Assembly: GCF_029211265.1 (NCBI RefSeq)
Contig: NZ_JARGEL010000014.1
Span: forward strand, 312-64,311
Direction of reading: 5' to 3'
DNA length: 64,000 nt
Origin: Extensimonas soli
Lineage (GTDB): Bacteria; Pseudomonadota; Gammaproteobacteria; Burkholderiales; Burkholderiaceae_C
Part shown: positions 19,578 through 27,345 of the stretch, one piece after another
Layout of the letters: each line of letters opens with the position of its first letter
Numbering within the stretch: position 1 is the first letter of the stretch
Translations under genes and position numbers: made by a program
The notes under the pieces: generated by a model
What the model saw: the letters and a program-made list of their open reading frames with translations, nothing else
The model's database searches: none
What the model was told of the DNA's origin: nothing

Positions 19578-20789
19578 ATGAAACTCGTTGCCCTCGCTCC
19601 TGAAGCGATCCCCCTCGGCCGGCCCTTGCCTTTTGCGCTGCGCGGGCAGGACGGCGTTTTGCTCGCGCAAAAAGGCTACGTGATCGGCCACCAGGAGGAG
19701 CTACGGCGCATTCTTGCCCTCGGTGTGAACCTCTGGCTGGACGTGGACGAATCCCGGGAAGCCCGCCAGGCCTATCTCGGGCACCTGAACAAAATGCTGC
19801 TGTCCGGCCATGCGCTCGGCACCATCGCAGCGGCACCGGTCGGCCCCGAGGGCTTTGCCAGCCCAGCACGCGCGGACGATGAGCGCCCCGCTGATTGGCC
19901 CGACCTGCAACTGCGCGCCACGCGGCTGCTGGCCGCACCCCTGGCGGAGAATTTTGGTGACCGCTTCAAGCACCTGCACGACACACTGGTACGCAGCTGC
20001 ATCCAGGCGCCGGACGCCACGCTGTTCGCGCTCATCTACCTGTCGGCGCAAGAAACGGCGACGTACAGCGCCACGCATGCGATGCTGGTGGCCTGCACCT
20101 GCATGATCGTCGCGCATGAGGTGCTGCGCTGGCCCGACGTGCGCATGCTGCAAGTGGGCCGCGCCGCGCTGACCATGAACATCGCGATGACCACGCTGCA
20201 AGACCAACTGGCGCAGCAGACCGAGCCGCTCAGCGCCGCGCAGATCGCCGCCATCGCCGACCACCCGGAGCGCTCCGCAGCCCTGCTGCGCCAGCTGGGC
20301 GTGGCCGACCCGGTCTGGCTCGAGGCCGTGCGCTGCCACCACCAGCATTTCGAGGGGCCGCTGGAATCAGCGCCCGAGGCGCAGCAACTCGCCCGCCTGG
20401 TCCAGCGCGCAGACCAGTTTGCTGCGCGCATCGCCCCGCGGGCAACCCGCGCGCCCATGGACGTGGCGGCCGCCATGCGCGCGAGCTACTTCGACACCAC
20501 GCGCCAGCCCGATGCGATCGGCGCGGCCATCATCAAGGCGCTGGGCATTTATCCGCCCGGCACTTTCGTGCGCCTGGCGAGCGGAGAAATCGCCGTGGCA
20601 CTGCGCCGCGGCGCCAGCGCCAACACCCCGCCCGTGGCCGTGGTGCTCAAGCGCGACGGCTTGCCCCCGGGCGAGCCGATCCCGCGCGACAGCGCCCAGC
20701 CCGAATGGAAAATCCTCGCGTCCGTGGCGCAAAAATCCGTGCGCGCCCAACTGCCGCTGGCGGCCTTGCTGGCGCTGGTCAGACGTTGA
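19578..20789 (+). CDS. degenerate HD-GYP-like output protein
   Basis: 403 aa. An N-terminal domain of about 120 residues (starts with LVALAPEAIPLGRPLPFALR, like the leader of HD-GYP proteins of this group) precedes an HD-GYP-like fold: YSATHAMLVA (first His), then the position of the LLHDIGK signature reads ALTMNIAM, the HP-x-x-S motif follows, and HHQHFEGP replaces HHERWDGSGYP. The HD metal pair and the GYP loop are both missing, so c-di-GMP hydrolysis is unlikely; a binding or scaffold role is possible. No partner gene adjoins it. Confidence 0.7.
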   Translation: MKLVALAPEAIPLGRPLPFALRGQDGVLLAQKGYVIGHQEELRRILALGVNLWLDVDESREARQAYLGHLNKMLLSGHALGTIAAAPVGPEGFASPARADDERPADWPDLQLRATRLLAAPLAENFGDRFKHLHDTLVRSCIQAPDATLFALIYLSAQETATYSATHAMLVACTCMIVAHEVLRWPDVRMLQVGRAALTMNIAMTTLQDQLAQQTEPLSAAQIAAIADHPERSAALLRQLGVADPVWLEAVRCHHQHFEGPLESAPEAQQLARLVQRADQFAARIAPRATRAPMDVAAAMRASYFDTTRQPDAIGAAIIKALGIYPPGTFVRLASGEIAVALRRGASANTPPVAVVLKRDGLPPGEPIPRDSAQPEWKILASVAQKSVRAQLPLAALLALVRR

Positions 20790-20801
20790 GTTTGGGTTGA
20801 T

Positions 20802-20975
20802 CCCAGATTGTCCATTAGGCGGCGCTTCGCGCCTACGCGGGCGCTGGCGGACGTCTGACGGTCATTTTGACCGCAGCTTCGTCGTTCATGGCACCGGCCA
20901 TGCACTCCTCAGCCGCGACCAAACTGCCTCGCCAGCCGCCTCGCCATCATCCCGCGTCCTAATGAACAATCTGGG
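20802..20975 (+). mobile_element. MITE-like element family 1, copy A
   Basis: 174 bp bounded by CCCAGATTGTCCATTAGG and CCTAATGAACAATCTGGG (inverted repeats with one mismatch) and flanked by a perfect 5-bp direct repeat TTGAT (20797-20801 and 20976-20980). Internal hairpins: GGCGC-TTC-GCGCC (20821-20833), GGTCA-TTT-TGACC, and CATGGC-ACCG-GCCATG (20887-20902). No coding capacity. It sits between the HD-GYP-like gene and the metX leader. Confidence 0.85.
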
Positions 20976-20996
20976 TTGATCCAAGATTGTTTTTTG

Positions 20997-21040
20997 GGTC
21001 TGGGCAAGGCGCAAACTGCAGCGATACCGGGTGGTATCGC
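20997..21040 (-). repeat. 44-bp palindromic repeat (family 3), copy 1
   Basis: The reverse complement matches 26251-26294 over 44 bp. It contains the hairpin GCGATACC-GGGT-GGTATCGC (21021-21040) next to a GGCAAGGCGCAAACTGC arm. It lies 21 bp beyond MITE copy A. Confidence 0.7.
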
Positions 21041-21100
21041 GAGGATTTGCAACGGGGCCCGCGCACTGACGCAGGCAAGGCACGGCACCGCAGGGCTTTT

Positions 21101-21110
21101 GGTATATATT
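21101..21110 (+). promoter_or_regulatory. metX promoter, extended -10
   Basis: TG-G-TATATA (21100-21108) has the extended -10 form and would start transcription at about 21115, exactly at the 5' edge of the SAM-II aptamer. No convincing -35 box. Confidence 0.55.
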
Positions 21111-21116
21111 TGCCGC

Positions 21117-21170
21117 CAGCGCTGATTTGCCCCCGCTTGCGAGCGCTCTACAAATGCTGCTAAAGACTCG
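21117..21170 (+). promoter_or_regulatory. SAM-II riboswitch
   Basis: The sequence carries the SAM-II aptamer hallmarks in order: P1 strand AGCGCT directly followed by GATTT, then TTGC, the returning P1 strand AGCGCT, AAATG and the terminal GCTAAA that forms the pseudoknot. It lies directly upstream of metX, the classic SAM-II target. S-adenosylmethionine binding is expected to lower metX expression. The downstream terminator (next entry) is the likely expression platform: its loop TTTAGC (21197-21202) can pair with the aptamer's GCTAAA (21159-21164), giving an anti-terminated state when SAM is absent (inference). Confidence 0.88.
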
Positions 21171-21183
21171 TCCGACCTTCCCG

Positions 21184-21217
21184 ACCCGGCCCTGTTTTTA
21201 GCGCAGCCGGGTTTTTT
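21184..21217 (+). terminator. intrinsic terminator touching the metX start codon
   Basis: ACCCGGC (21184-21190) pairs with GCCGGGT (21206-21212) around a 15-nt loop, followed by an unbroken T run to 21217. The metX ATG begins at 21218, so the U-tract replaces the usual Shine-Dalgarno region. It probably serves as the SAM-II attenuator. Confidence 0.8.
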
Positions 21218-22345
21218 ATGTCGTTCATCGCCACGCCCCAGACCATGCACTTTCCGGACGTGCTGCCCTTGCAAAGCGGCGCGTCCATCCGCGACTACCA
21301 CCTCGCCTACGAGACCTACGGCACGCTCGATGCCGCGCGCTCCAACGCCGTGCTGGTGTGCCACGCACTCAACGCCTCGCACCACGTCGCGGGCGTGTAC
21401 GAAGGGCAGCCGAACAGCGAAGGCTGGTGGGACAACATGGTCGGGCCGGGCAAGCCCGTCGATACGAACCGCTTTTTCGTGATCGGCGTGAACAACCTCG
21501 GCTCGTGCTTCGGCTCCACCGGCCCCATGCACCGCAACCCCGACACGGGCCGCATCTACGGCGCGGATTTTCCTGTGGTCACCGTGGAGGACTGGGTGAA
21601 CGCGCAGGCGCGGCTGCTCGAGCGCCTGGGCATTGAACGGCTCGCGGCCGTGCTCGGCGGCAGCCTGGGCGGCATGCAGGCGCTGTCGTGGTCGCTGCAA
21701 TACCCCGAGCGCGTGCGCCACGCCGTGGTGGTGGCGAGCGCGCCCAACCTCACCGCAGAAAACATCGCCTTCAACGAAGTCGCGCGCCGCGCCATCGTCA
21801 CCGATCCGGACTTTCACGGCGGCCACTTTTACCAGTACGGCGTGGTGCCCAAGCGCGGCCTGCGCATCGCACGCATGATCGGCCACATCACCTATCTTTC
21901 GGACGACGTGATGAACGCCAAGTTCGGGCGCCAGCTGCGCGACCGGCTCGAACCCAAATACAGCACGCAGGACATCGAATTCCAAATCGAGAGCTACCTG
22001 CGCCACCAGGCCGACAAGTTCAGCGAATACTTCGACGCCAACACCTATTTGCTGATCACGCGCGCGCTCGACTACTTCGACCCGGCGCGCCGCCTCGGCG
22101 GCAACCTGAGCCTGGCCCTCGCACCCGCGACGGCCAGGTTTTTGCTCGTGAGCTTCAAGACCGACTGGCGCTTTGCCCCCGCGCGCAGCCGCGAGATCGT
22201 CAAGGCTTTGCTCGACAACAAGCGCAGCCTGAGCTACGCCGAGATCGACGCGCCCCACGGGCATGATGCCTTTTTGCTCGATGACGCCCGCTACATGAGC
22301 GTAATGCGCTCTTATTTCGATAGTATTGCGAAGGAGCTTGCATGA
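21218..22345 (+). CDS. metX: homoserine O-acyltransferase MetX
   Basis: 375 aa. Acylates homoserine at the first committed step of methionine synthesis; in betaproteobacteria MetX-type enzymes may use succinyl- or acetyl-CoA, and the donor cannot be decided here. Alpha/beta-hydrolase with nucleophile elbow GGSLGGMQ (Ser about 149), the catalytic Asp in FKTDWRF and His in APHGHDAFL. The start [12 protein letters not shown] is the conserved family N-terminus although no ribosome-binding site precedes it. Coupled to metW by an ATGA overlap; controlled by the SAM-II leader. Confidence 0.95.
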   Translation: MSFIATPQTMHFPDVLPLQSGASIRDYHLAYETYGTLDAARSNAVLVCHALNASHHVAGVYEGQPNSEGWWDNMVGPGKPVDTNRFFVIGVNNLGSCFGSTGPMHRNPDTGRIYGADFPVVTVEDWVNAQARLLERLGIERLAAVLGGSLGGMQALSWSLQYPERVRHAVVVASAPNLTAENIAFNEVARRAIVTDPDFHGGHFYQYGVVPKRGLRIARMIGHITYLSDDVMNAKFGRQLRDRLEPKYSTQDIEFQIESYLRHQADKFSEYFDANTYLLITRALDYFDPARRLGGNLSLALAPATARFLLVSFKTDWRFAPARSREIVKALLDNKRSLSYAEIDAPHGHDAFLLDDARYMSVMRSYFDSIAKELA

Positions 22346-22926
22346 GCGCGCAGGCCACCATGGAAGCAATCGCCTGCCTGGTGCCGCAGGGCGCGCGCGT
22401 GCTTGATCTGGGCTGCGGTGGCGGCGCCCTGCTCTCGTACCTGCAGCGCGAGCGCGGCTGCAGCGGCTACGGCGTAGAGATCGCCGACGCCAACGTGCTC
22501 GCCTGCGTGCAGCGCGGCGTCGATGTGATCCAGCTCAACCTCGACGAAGGGCTGTCGATGTTCGGCGACCGTTCGTTCGACGTGGTGCTGCAGATCGACA
22601 CCTTGCAGCACCTGCGCAACGCCGAGGTCATGCTGCGCGAAACCGCGCGCGTGGGGCGCACGGGCATCGTCGCCTTCCCCAACTTTGCGCACTGGCCGAA
22701 CCGCCTGTCGGTGCTGCGCGGGCGCATGCCCGTGACGCGCCACCTGCCTTACCAGTGGTACGACACGCCCAACATCCGCGTGGGCACCTACGCCGACTTC
22801 GAGGTGCTCGCGCGCAAGAACCGTCTGCGCATCCTGGATTCCTTCGGCCTGCAGGACGGGCGCATCGTGCGCTTTCTGCCCAACGCGCGCGCGGGCACGG
22901 CGGTGTTCCACTTCGAGGGCGCGTAG
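22342..22926 (+). CDS. metW: methionine biosynthesis protein MetW
   Basis: 194 aa. Class I methyltransferase fold with SAM motif [11 protein letters not shown], then [21 protein letters not shown] and the family-specific block [19 protein letters not shown]. MetW partners MetX in many proteobacteria and is needed for its activity or regulation; its own catalytic activity is not established. It overlaps metX by 4 bp. Confidence 0.93.
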   Translation: MSAQATMEAIACLVPQGARVLDLGCGGGALLSYLQRERGCSGYGVEIADANVLACVQRGVDVIQLNLDEGLSMFGDRSFDVVLQIDTLQHLRNAEVMLRETARVGRTGIVAFPNFAHWPNRLSVLRGRMPVTRHLPYQWYDTPNIRVGTYADFEVLARKNRLRILDSFGLQDGRIVRFLPNARAGTAVFHFEGA

Positions 22927-23005
22927 CCGACGGGCGACGGGCGCCCGCGCGCTGCGGCGCAGCTTCGCTTTCGATGCCCAAAGGCCGACAGGCGCCTACC
23001 GCGGC

Positions 23006-24445
23006 CTACCGCGCGCGGCAGATCTTCAGCATGTTGGTGCCGCCCGGCGCGCCCATGGGTTCGCCGCAGGTGATGGCGTAGATGTCGCCGCTTTGCACGA
23101 TGCCGCGCGCTTTCAGGTGCGCCTCGGCCTGCGCGAGCGCGGTGTCGCGGTCGGCGCTGGTGTCGGCGAGCAGCAGCGGGCGCACGTTGCGGTACATGGC
23201 CAGGCGCCGCTGCGTGGCCACCTTGGAGGTCAGCGCGTAGATCGGGATGTGGATGCGGTGGCGGCTCATCCACAGCGCCGTGGCGCCGCTGTCGGTCAGC
23301 GCCACGATGGCCTTGGCGCCCAGGTGGTGCGCGGTAAAGAGCGCGCCCATGGCGATCGACTGGTCTATGCGCGTGAAGCTGTGGCCGCTGAAGTCGGCGT
23401 CCTGCAGCGGGTCTTCGGAGGCCTCGGCGGCGGCGCAGATGGTGGCCATCTGCTGCACCGTTTCGAGCGGGTACTTGCCCGCGGCCGTCTCGGCGCTGAG
23501 CATCACGGCGTCGCTGCCGTCGAGCACGGCATTGGCCACGTCGCTGACCTCGGCGCGCGTGGGCACGGGGTTGTGGATCATGCTCTCCATCATCTGCGTG
23601 GCGGTGATCACCACCTTGTCGCAGGCGCGCGCCATGCGGATCATCTTTTTCTGCAGCGCGGGCACGGCGGCGTTGCCGACTTCCACGGCCAGGTCGCCGC
23701 GCGCCACCATGATGCCGTCGCTCGCGCGCAAAATGGCATCGAGGTGCGGAATGGCCTCGGCGCGCTCTATTTTTGCGATCAGGCCCGGCTTGTGGCGGAA
23801 CTCGGCCCCGGCCACGTTGCACAGCTGGCGCGCCATTTCCATGTCGGTCGCAGTCTTGGGAAAGCTCACCGCCACGTAATCGGCCTGAAAGCCCATCGCG
23901 GTGCGTATGTCTTCCATGTCCTTGGCGGTGAGCGCGGGCGCGGTGAGGCCGCCGCCCTGCTTGTTGATGCCCTTGTTGTTCGAGAGCTCGCCGCCCACTT
24001 TCACCGTGGTTTCGACCGCATCGCCATGCACGGCCTCGACCTGCAGCACGATCAGCCCGTCGTTGAGCAGCAGCATGTCGCCGGGCTTCACGTCGTGCGG
24101 CAGCTCCTTGTAGTCCAGGCCCACGCCGTGTTCGTCACCGGGCTCGGTGCGCGCGGCGTCGAGCACGAAGCGCGCGCCCGGCTGCAGCTGCACGCGGCCG
24201 TTGGCAAACTTGCCCACGCGGATCTTGGGGCCCTGCAGGTCGGCCATGATGGCCACCTCCACGCCCGCGCGCTGGGCCGCGGCGCGCACCATGGCCGCAC
24301 GCTCGATGTGGTCCTGCGCCTGCCCGTGGCTGAAGTTGAGCCGCACCACGTTGACGCCGGCGCGGATCATGGCTTCGAGCAATTCCGGCGTGCTCGACGC
24401 AGGGCCGAGGGTGGCAACGATCTTGGTGGCGCGCAGTGCGGGCAT
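23006..24445 (-). CDS. pyk: pyruvate kinase
   Basis: 479 aa. Converts PEP and ADP to pyruvate and ATP. The TIM barrel opens with RATKIVATLGPAS and carries the substrate blocks VRLNFSHG and ADLQGPKIRVGKF, the catalytic segment SVSFPKTATDMEMA, the PK signature region GLIAKIERAEAIPHLDAIL and the regulatory C-terminal domain. The start is set at MPALRATK (normal family N-terminus); an ATG 87 bp upstream adds an unrelated Arg-rich leader. Convergent with metW; pepP lies upstream in the same direction after 107 bp. Confidence 0.96.
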   Translation of the reverse strand: MPALRATKIVATLGPASSTPELLEAMIRAGVNVVRLNFSHGQAQDHIERAAMVRAAAQRAGVEVAIMADLQGPKIRVGKFANGRVQLQPGARFVLDAARTEPGDEHGVGLDYKELPHDVKPGDMLLLNDGLIVLQVEAVHGDAVETTVKVGGELSNNKGINKQGGGLTAPALTAKDMEDIRTAMGFQADYVAVSFPKTATDMEMARQLCNVAGAEFRHKPGLIAKIERAEAIPHLDAILRASDGIMVARGDLAVEVGNAAVPALQKKMIRMARACDKVVITATQMMESMIHNPVPTRAEVSDVANAVLDGSDAVMLSAETAAGKYPLETVQQMATICAAAEASEDPLQDADFSGHSFTRIDQSIAMGALFTAHHLGAKAIVALTDSGATALWMSRHRIHIPIYALTSKVATQRRLAMYRNVRPLLLADTSADRDTALAQAEAHLKARGIVQSGDIYAITCGEPMGAPGGTNMLKICRAR

Positions 24446-24552
24446 GATGGGGCGGGGCAAAGTGGCGATGCGGGCATTGTTCCACACGCGCCGGCGCCGG
24501 CGCGCAGGCACCAGACAAGGTGCGTCATGCAACGCGCACGAGACGCCGTGCG

Positions 24553-25944
24553 TCAGGCGCCTTGCATCAGCGCCTCGATCTCGTCTGCTGCCACGGGCAC
24601 GTCGCGCGTGAGCAGCTCGCAGCCCTGCGCGGTCACGAGGGCGTCGTCCTCGATGCGGATGCCGATGTGGTGGAAGGCCTCGGGCACGCCGGGCGCGGGG
24701 CGCACGTACAGGCCCGGCTCGATGGTCAGCACCATGCCGGGGCGCAGGATGCGGCTCGGGCGCTCGGTGATGGTCTCGCCCGACAGCGGGTCCTGGCGCA
24801 CGCTGGTCTGGCCGACTTCGCCAGGCTCCACGTAGCTGCCGCAGTCGTGCACGTCCATGCCCAGCCAGTGGCTGGTGCGGTGCATGTAAAACGCAAAGTA
24901 GGCGCGGCTTGCGATCGCGTCCTGCGCCGTGCCCACCTTGTGCTTGTCGAGCAGCCCGAGGTCGAGCAGCCCTTGCGCCAGCACCGCCACGGTGGCCTCG
25001 TGCGGCGCGTCGAAGCGCGCTCCGGCGCGTGTGGCGGCCACGGCGGCTTGCTGGCTGGCCAGCACCAGGTCATAGAGCGCGCGCTGCGGGCCGGTGAATT
25101 TGCCATCGGCCGGAAAGGTGCGCGTGATGTCGCTCGCGTAGCCGTCCAGCTCGCAAGCCGCGTCGATCAGCACCAGCTCGCCCGCGCGCAGCGGCGCGTC
25201 GCTCGCGCGGTAGTGCAGCACGCAGGCATTCGCGCCGGCGGCGACGATGGCGTCGTAGGCCGGGTACTGCGCGCCCTGCTGGCGGAATTCGTGCAGCAGC
25301 TCGGCCTCCAGGTGGTACTCGCGCGCGTCCTCACCCGCACGCAGCATGCGCGCCGCGCGCTGCATGGCGCGCACATGGCCGCGCGCGCTGATCTGCGCCG
25401 CGCGGCGCATGGTGGCCTGCTCGTGCGCGTCTTTGACGAGGCGCATCTCGTCGAGCAGCGTGCACAGGTCGTTTTGCGCCGCCGGGCACAGTGCGCCGTA
25501 GCGTGCGCGCGCGCGCACCACGGCAAGCCAGCCCTCCACACGCGCCGCCAGGCCCGCGTGCGTGGCAAACGGATACCAGACGCAGGCGCGGTTTTCGAGC
25601 AGACGCGGCAGGCGCGCGTCCAGCTCGGCAAACGAATAGGCCGCATCCACGCCCAGCGCCGCGGGCGCGGCCTGCGGGCCCAGGCGGTAGCCGTCCCAGA
25701 TTTCGCGCTCCGCGTCCTTGGGCTGGCAAAACAGCGTGCTGTGCCCGTCGCCCGTGAGCACCAGGCAGGCATTGGGCTCGCCAAAACCCGTCAGGTAATA
25801 AAAGTAGCTGTCGTGGCGGTACAGGTACTGGTTGTCGCGGTTGCGCGGGCGCTCGGGCGCCGTGGGAATGATGGCAATGCCGCCCGCACCCAGCTGGGCA
25901 GCCAGGCGGGCGCGGCGGTCGGCGTAAAGCGAAGAAGGGGCCAT
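24553..25944 (-). CDS. pepP: Xaa-Pro aminopeptidase
   Basis: 463 aa. Removes N-terminal residues ahead of proline. A creatinase-like N-terminal domain (about 1-170) precedes the pita-bread metallopeptidase domain with the metal ligands: Asp in LIDAACELDGYASDITRTF (two Asp), His in HWLGMDVHDCG, Glu in TIEPGLYV and Glu in GIRIEDD. The start MAPSSLYADRR is chosen because the family begins there; an upstream in-frame ATG exists. Confidence 0.94.
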   Translation of the reverse strand: MAPSSLYADRRARLAAQLGAGGIAIIPTAPERPRNRDNQYLYRHDSYFYYLTGFGEPNACLVLTGDGHSTLFCQPKDAEREIWDGYRLGPQAAPAALGVDAAYSFAELDARLPRLLENRACVWYPFATHAGLAARVEGWLAVVRARARYGALCPAAQNDLCTLLDEMRLVKDAHEQATMRRAAQISARGHVRAMQRAARMLRAGEDAREYHLEAELLHEFRQQGAQYPAYDAIVAAGANACVLHYRASDAPLRAGELVLIDAACELDGYASDITRTFPADGKFTGPQRALYDLVLASQQAAVAATRAGARFDAPHEATVAVLAQGLLDLGLLDKHKVGTAQDAIASRAYFAFYMHRTSHWLGMDVHDCGSYVEPGEVGQTSVRQDPLSGETITERPSRILRPGMVLTIEPGLYVRPAPGVPEAFHHIGIRIEDDALVTAQGCELLTRDVPVAADEIEALMQGA

Positions 25945-26059
25945 GGTGGGATATGCGGATGGGGTCGGCGCGCGCCGGGGGCTGAAAATCGTGAAACGGC
26001 GAGTATCAAGGCTTTTGCGCGGCGGTGCGGGGCAGTTTGGCAAGAGGCTCCGCCTTCAT

Positions 26060-26233
26060 CCCAGATTGTCCATTAGGCGGTGCTGCGCACCTACGCGGGT
26101 GCTGGCGGACGTCTGCCGGTCATTTTGGCCGCCGCTTCGTCGTTCATGGCACCGGCCATGCACTCCTCAGCCGCGACCAAACTGCCTCGCCAGCCGCCTC
26201 GCCATCATCCCGCGTCCTAATGAACAATCTGGG
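26060..26233 (+). mobile_element. MITE-like element family 1, copy B
   Basis: 174 bp, same length as copy A and differing at about seven positions. It has the same termini (CCCAGATTGTCCATTAGG, CCTAATGAACAATCTGGG) and is flanked by a perfect 5-bp direct repeat TTCAT (26055-26059, 26234-26238). The first hairpin reads GGTGC-TGC-GCACC (26079-26091), a compensated change relative to copy A. It lies upstream of pepP, at the left border of the accessory patch. The remainder of the 25945-26419 gap holds the 44-bp repeat and otherwise nothing recognisable. Confidence 0.85.
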
Positions 26234-26250
26234 TTCATTTTTCCTGCTGC

Positions 26251-26294
26251 GCAATACCACACAGTATCGCTGCGGTTTGCGCCTTGCCCAGACC
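26251..26294 (+). repeat. 44-bp palindromic repeat (family 3), copy 2
   Basis: GCAATACC-ACACA-GTATCGC dyad followed by TGCGGTTTGCGCCTTGCCC. It aligns base for base with the reverse complement of 20997-21040. It lies 17 bp after MITE copy B, in the opposite relative orientation to copy 1. Confidence 0.7.
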
Positions 26295-26419
26295 AAACAT
26301 CCATCGGTTTTATTTGTCGCATCAAGCCTCAAAAACTGAACGATCAGGATGCGTCGGCCTGGCACTTCAATCGCTACGCCGAGCGCCACTGATGTGCCGG
26401 GGCCGGCGGCTGCGGGCAC

Positions 26420-26980
26420 CTACTTCCAGCGTAGGGGATCGATGTGCACGCTGTCCGAGGCGTTGCCGAGGGTGAGCGCACCGTCCTGGAAGGTCGCCTG
26501 CAATTGCATGCTGCGCTCGGCCAGGCGACCCAGCGCCTGCGACGACTCGGTCGGCACCCGCCAGACCTGCAGCTTGTCCAGGCGAGCCAGCTTGTTTTCA
26601 ATGCCGCGCCACCAGACCTCGGCGGCGTGGTGGAAGGCATAGACGATGACGGCATCGGACTTCTGGCATGCCTTGGCGAGCGGTTTCTCCTCGGGCTGGC
26701 CCACCTCGATCCACAGCCGGGTGCGGCCGGTGAAGTCGCGCAGCCAGACATCGGGCTCGTCGGGGTCTGAGAGTCCGGCGCCAAAGGCCATGGTGCCGTC
26801 ACCCTGGCAGACGGTCTGCAGCTGATGGGCGTTGAGCGCGAGAGCCAGCAACCGGATCATCATCCGCTCGTCGGTCTCGCTGGGGTGGCGCGCGAGGGTC
26901 AGCGCGTGATCGGCGTAATAGCCGTGGTCGATGTCGGCGATGGAGAGGTTCGCCTTGTAGATGGTGGATTTAAGGGCCAT
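26420..26980 (-). CDS. yaeQ: YaeQ family protein
   Basis: 186 aa. Begins MALKSTIYKANLSIADIDHG and YYADHALTLARHPSETDERM, the diagnostic YaeQ block. The family has a PD-(D/E)XK nuclease-like fold (visible here as DVWLRDFTGRTRLWIEVGQP) of unknown cellular function. Normal length (about 180 aa). It stands between repeats: MITE copy B downstream and a roadblock gene fragment plus a deleted MITE of family 2 upstream. Confidence 0.92.
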   Translation of the reverse strand: MALKSTIYKANLSIADIDHGYYADHALTLARHPSETDERMMIRLLALALNAHQLQTVCQGDGTMAFGAGLSDPDEPDVWLRDFTGRTRLWIEVGQPEEKPLAKACQKSDAVIVYAFHHAAEVWWRGIENKLARLDKLQVWRVPTESSQALGRLAERSMQLQATFQDGALTLGNASDSVHIDPLRWK

Positions 26981-27018
26981 CCGGCCCTTATACCAGGGGC
27001 GTGAGCATCGGGGCAGTG

Positions 27019-27189
27019 AGAGGCCTGGATGAAGGAAAGGTCCGAGTCAATATGGATCGACAGGCTGGCCGCGCAGGCGGCGGGGATGTCGCCGCTGAAA
27101 CGCTCGGTCGAGGCCAGCACCAGGCCATCGCGTGTGGCGACTACCGCCCCCTCGAGATCAGGGCAGTTCTCGGCAAATTGCGCCAGCAC
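27019..27189 (-). pseudogene. roadblock/LC7-domain gene fragment
   Basis: Reads from a GTG as LAQFAENCPDLEGAVVATRD then GLVLASTERFSGDIPAACAA and SLSIHIDSDLSFI, which resembles the central strand-helix of roadblock/LC7 proteins (usually about 115-130 aa). The homology stops after about 54 residues and the frame then runs into the yaeQ 5' end. A deleted family-2 MITE abuts it at 27190, so the gene appears broken at both ends. Low certainty about family. Confidence 0.4.
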
Positions 27190-27264
27190 GTCGGACTTTG
27201 GAATCGTCGGCTGCGAATGGGCCGCTGGGGCGCATTCTCGCTATCGACGCCCAAAGTCCGACAG
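27190..27264 (-). mobile_element. MITE-like element family 2, internally deleted copy
   Basis: Inverted ends GTCGGACTTTGG and CCAAAGTCCGAC enclose about 50 bp. The reverse complement matches the first 36 and last 31 bases of the complete copy at 47433-47593, with the central part missing. The outermost bases have decayed (ACAGCCTCCTGG versus ACAGGCTCCTAG). Confidence 0.75.
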
Positions 27265-27294
27265 CCTCCTGGCCTGCCGTCCTGGCGAAATTAG

Positions 27295-27345
27295 TGGCAA
27301 AAAGTGCCTCTAGCGCTTATCTGACATGCACAAGCAGCTATCTTT
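27295..27345 (+). repeat. interspersed repeat abutting the restriction gene
   Basis: Contains CTCTAGCGCTTATCTGACAT and GCACAAGCAGCTATCTTTT, a near-complete copy of the short interspersed family. It ends at the stop codon of the restriction-modification gene. Confidence 0.6.

Noticed and set aside
22927-23005. GACGGGC tandem units between metW and pyk as a terminator or repeat element
   Set aside because: Only two to three short GC-rich units, no U-tract and no paired end; ordinary low-complexity spacer.
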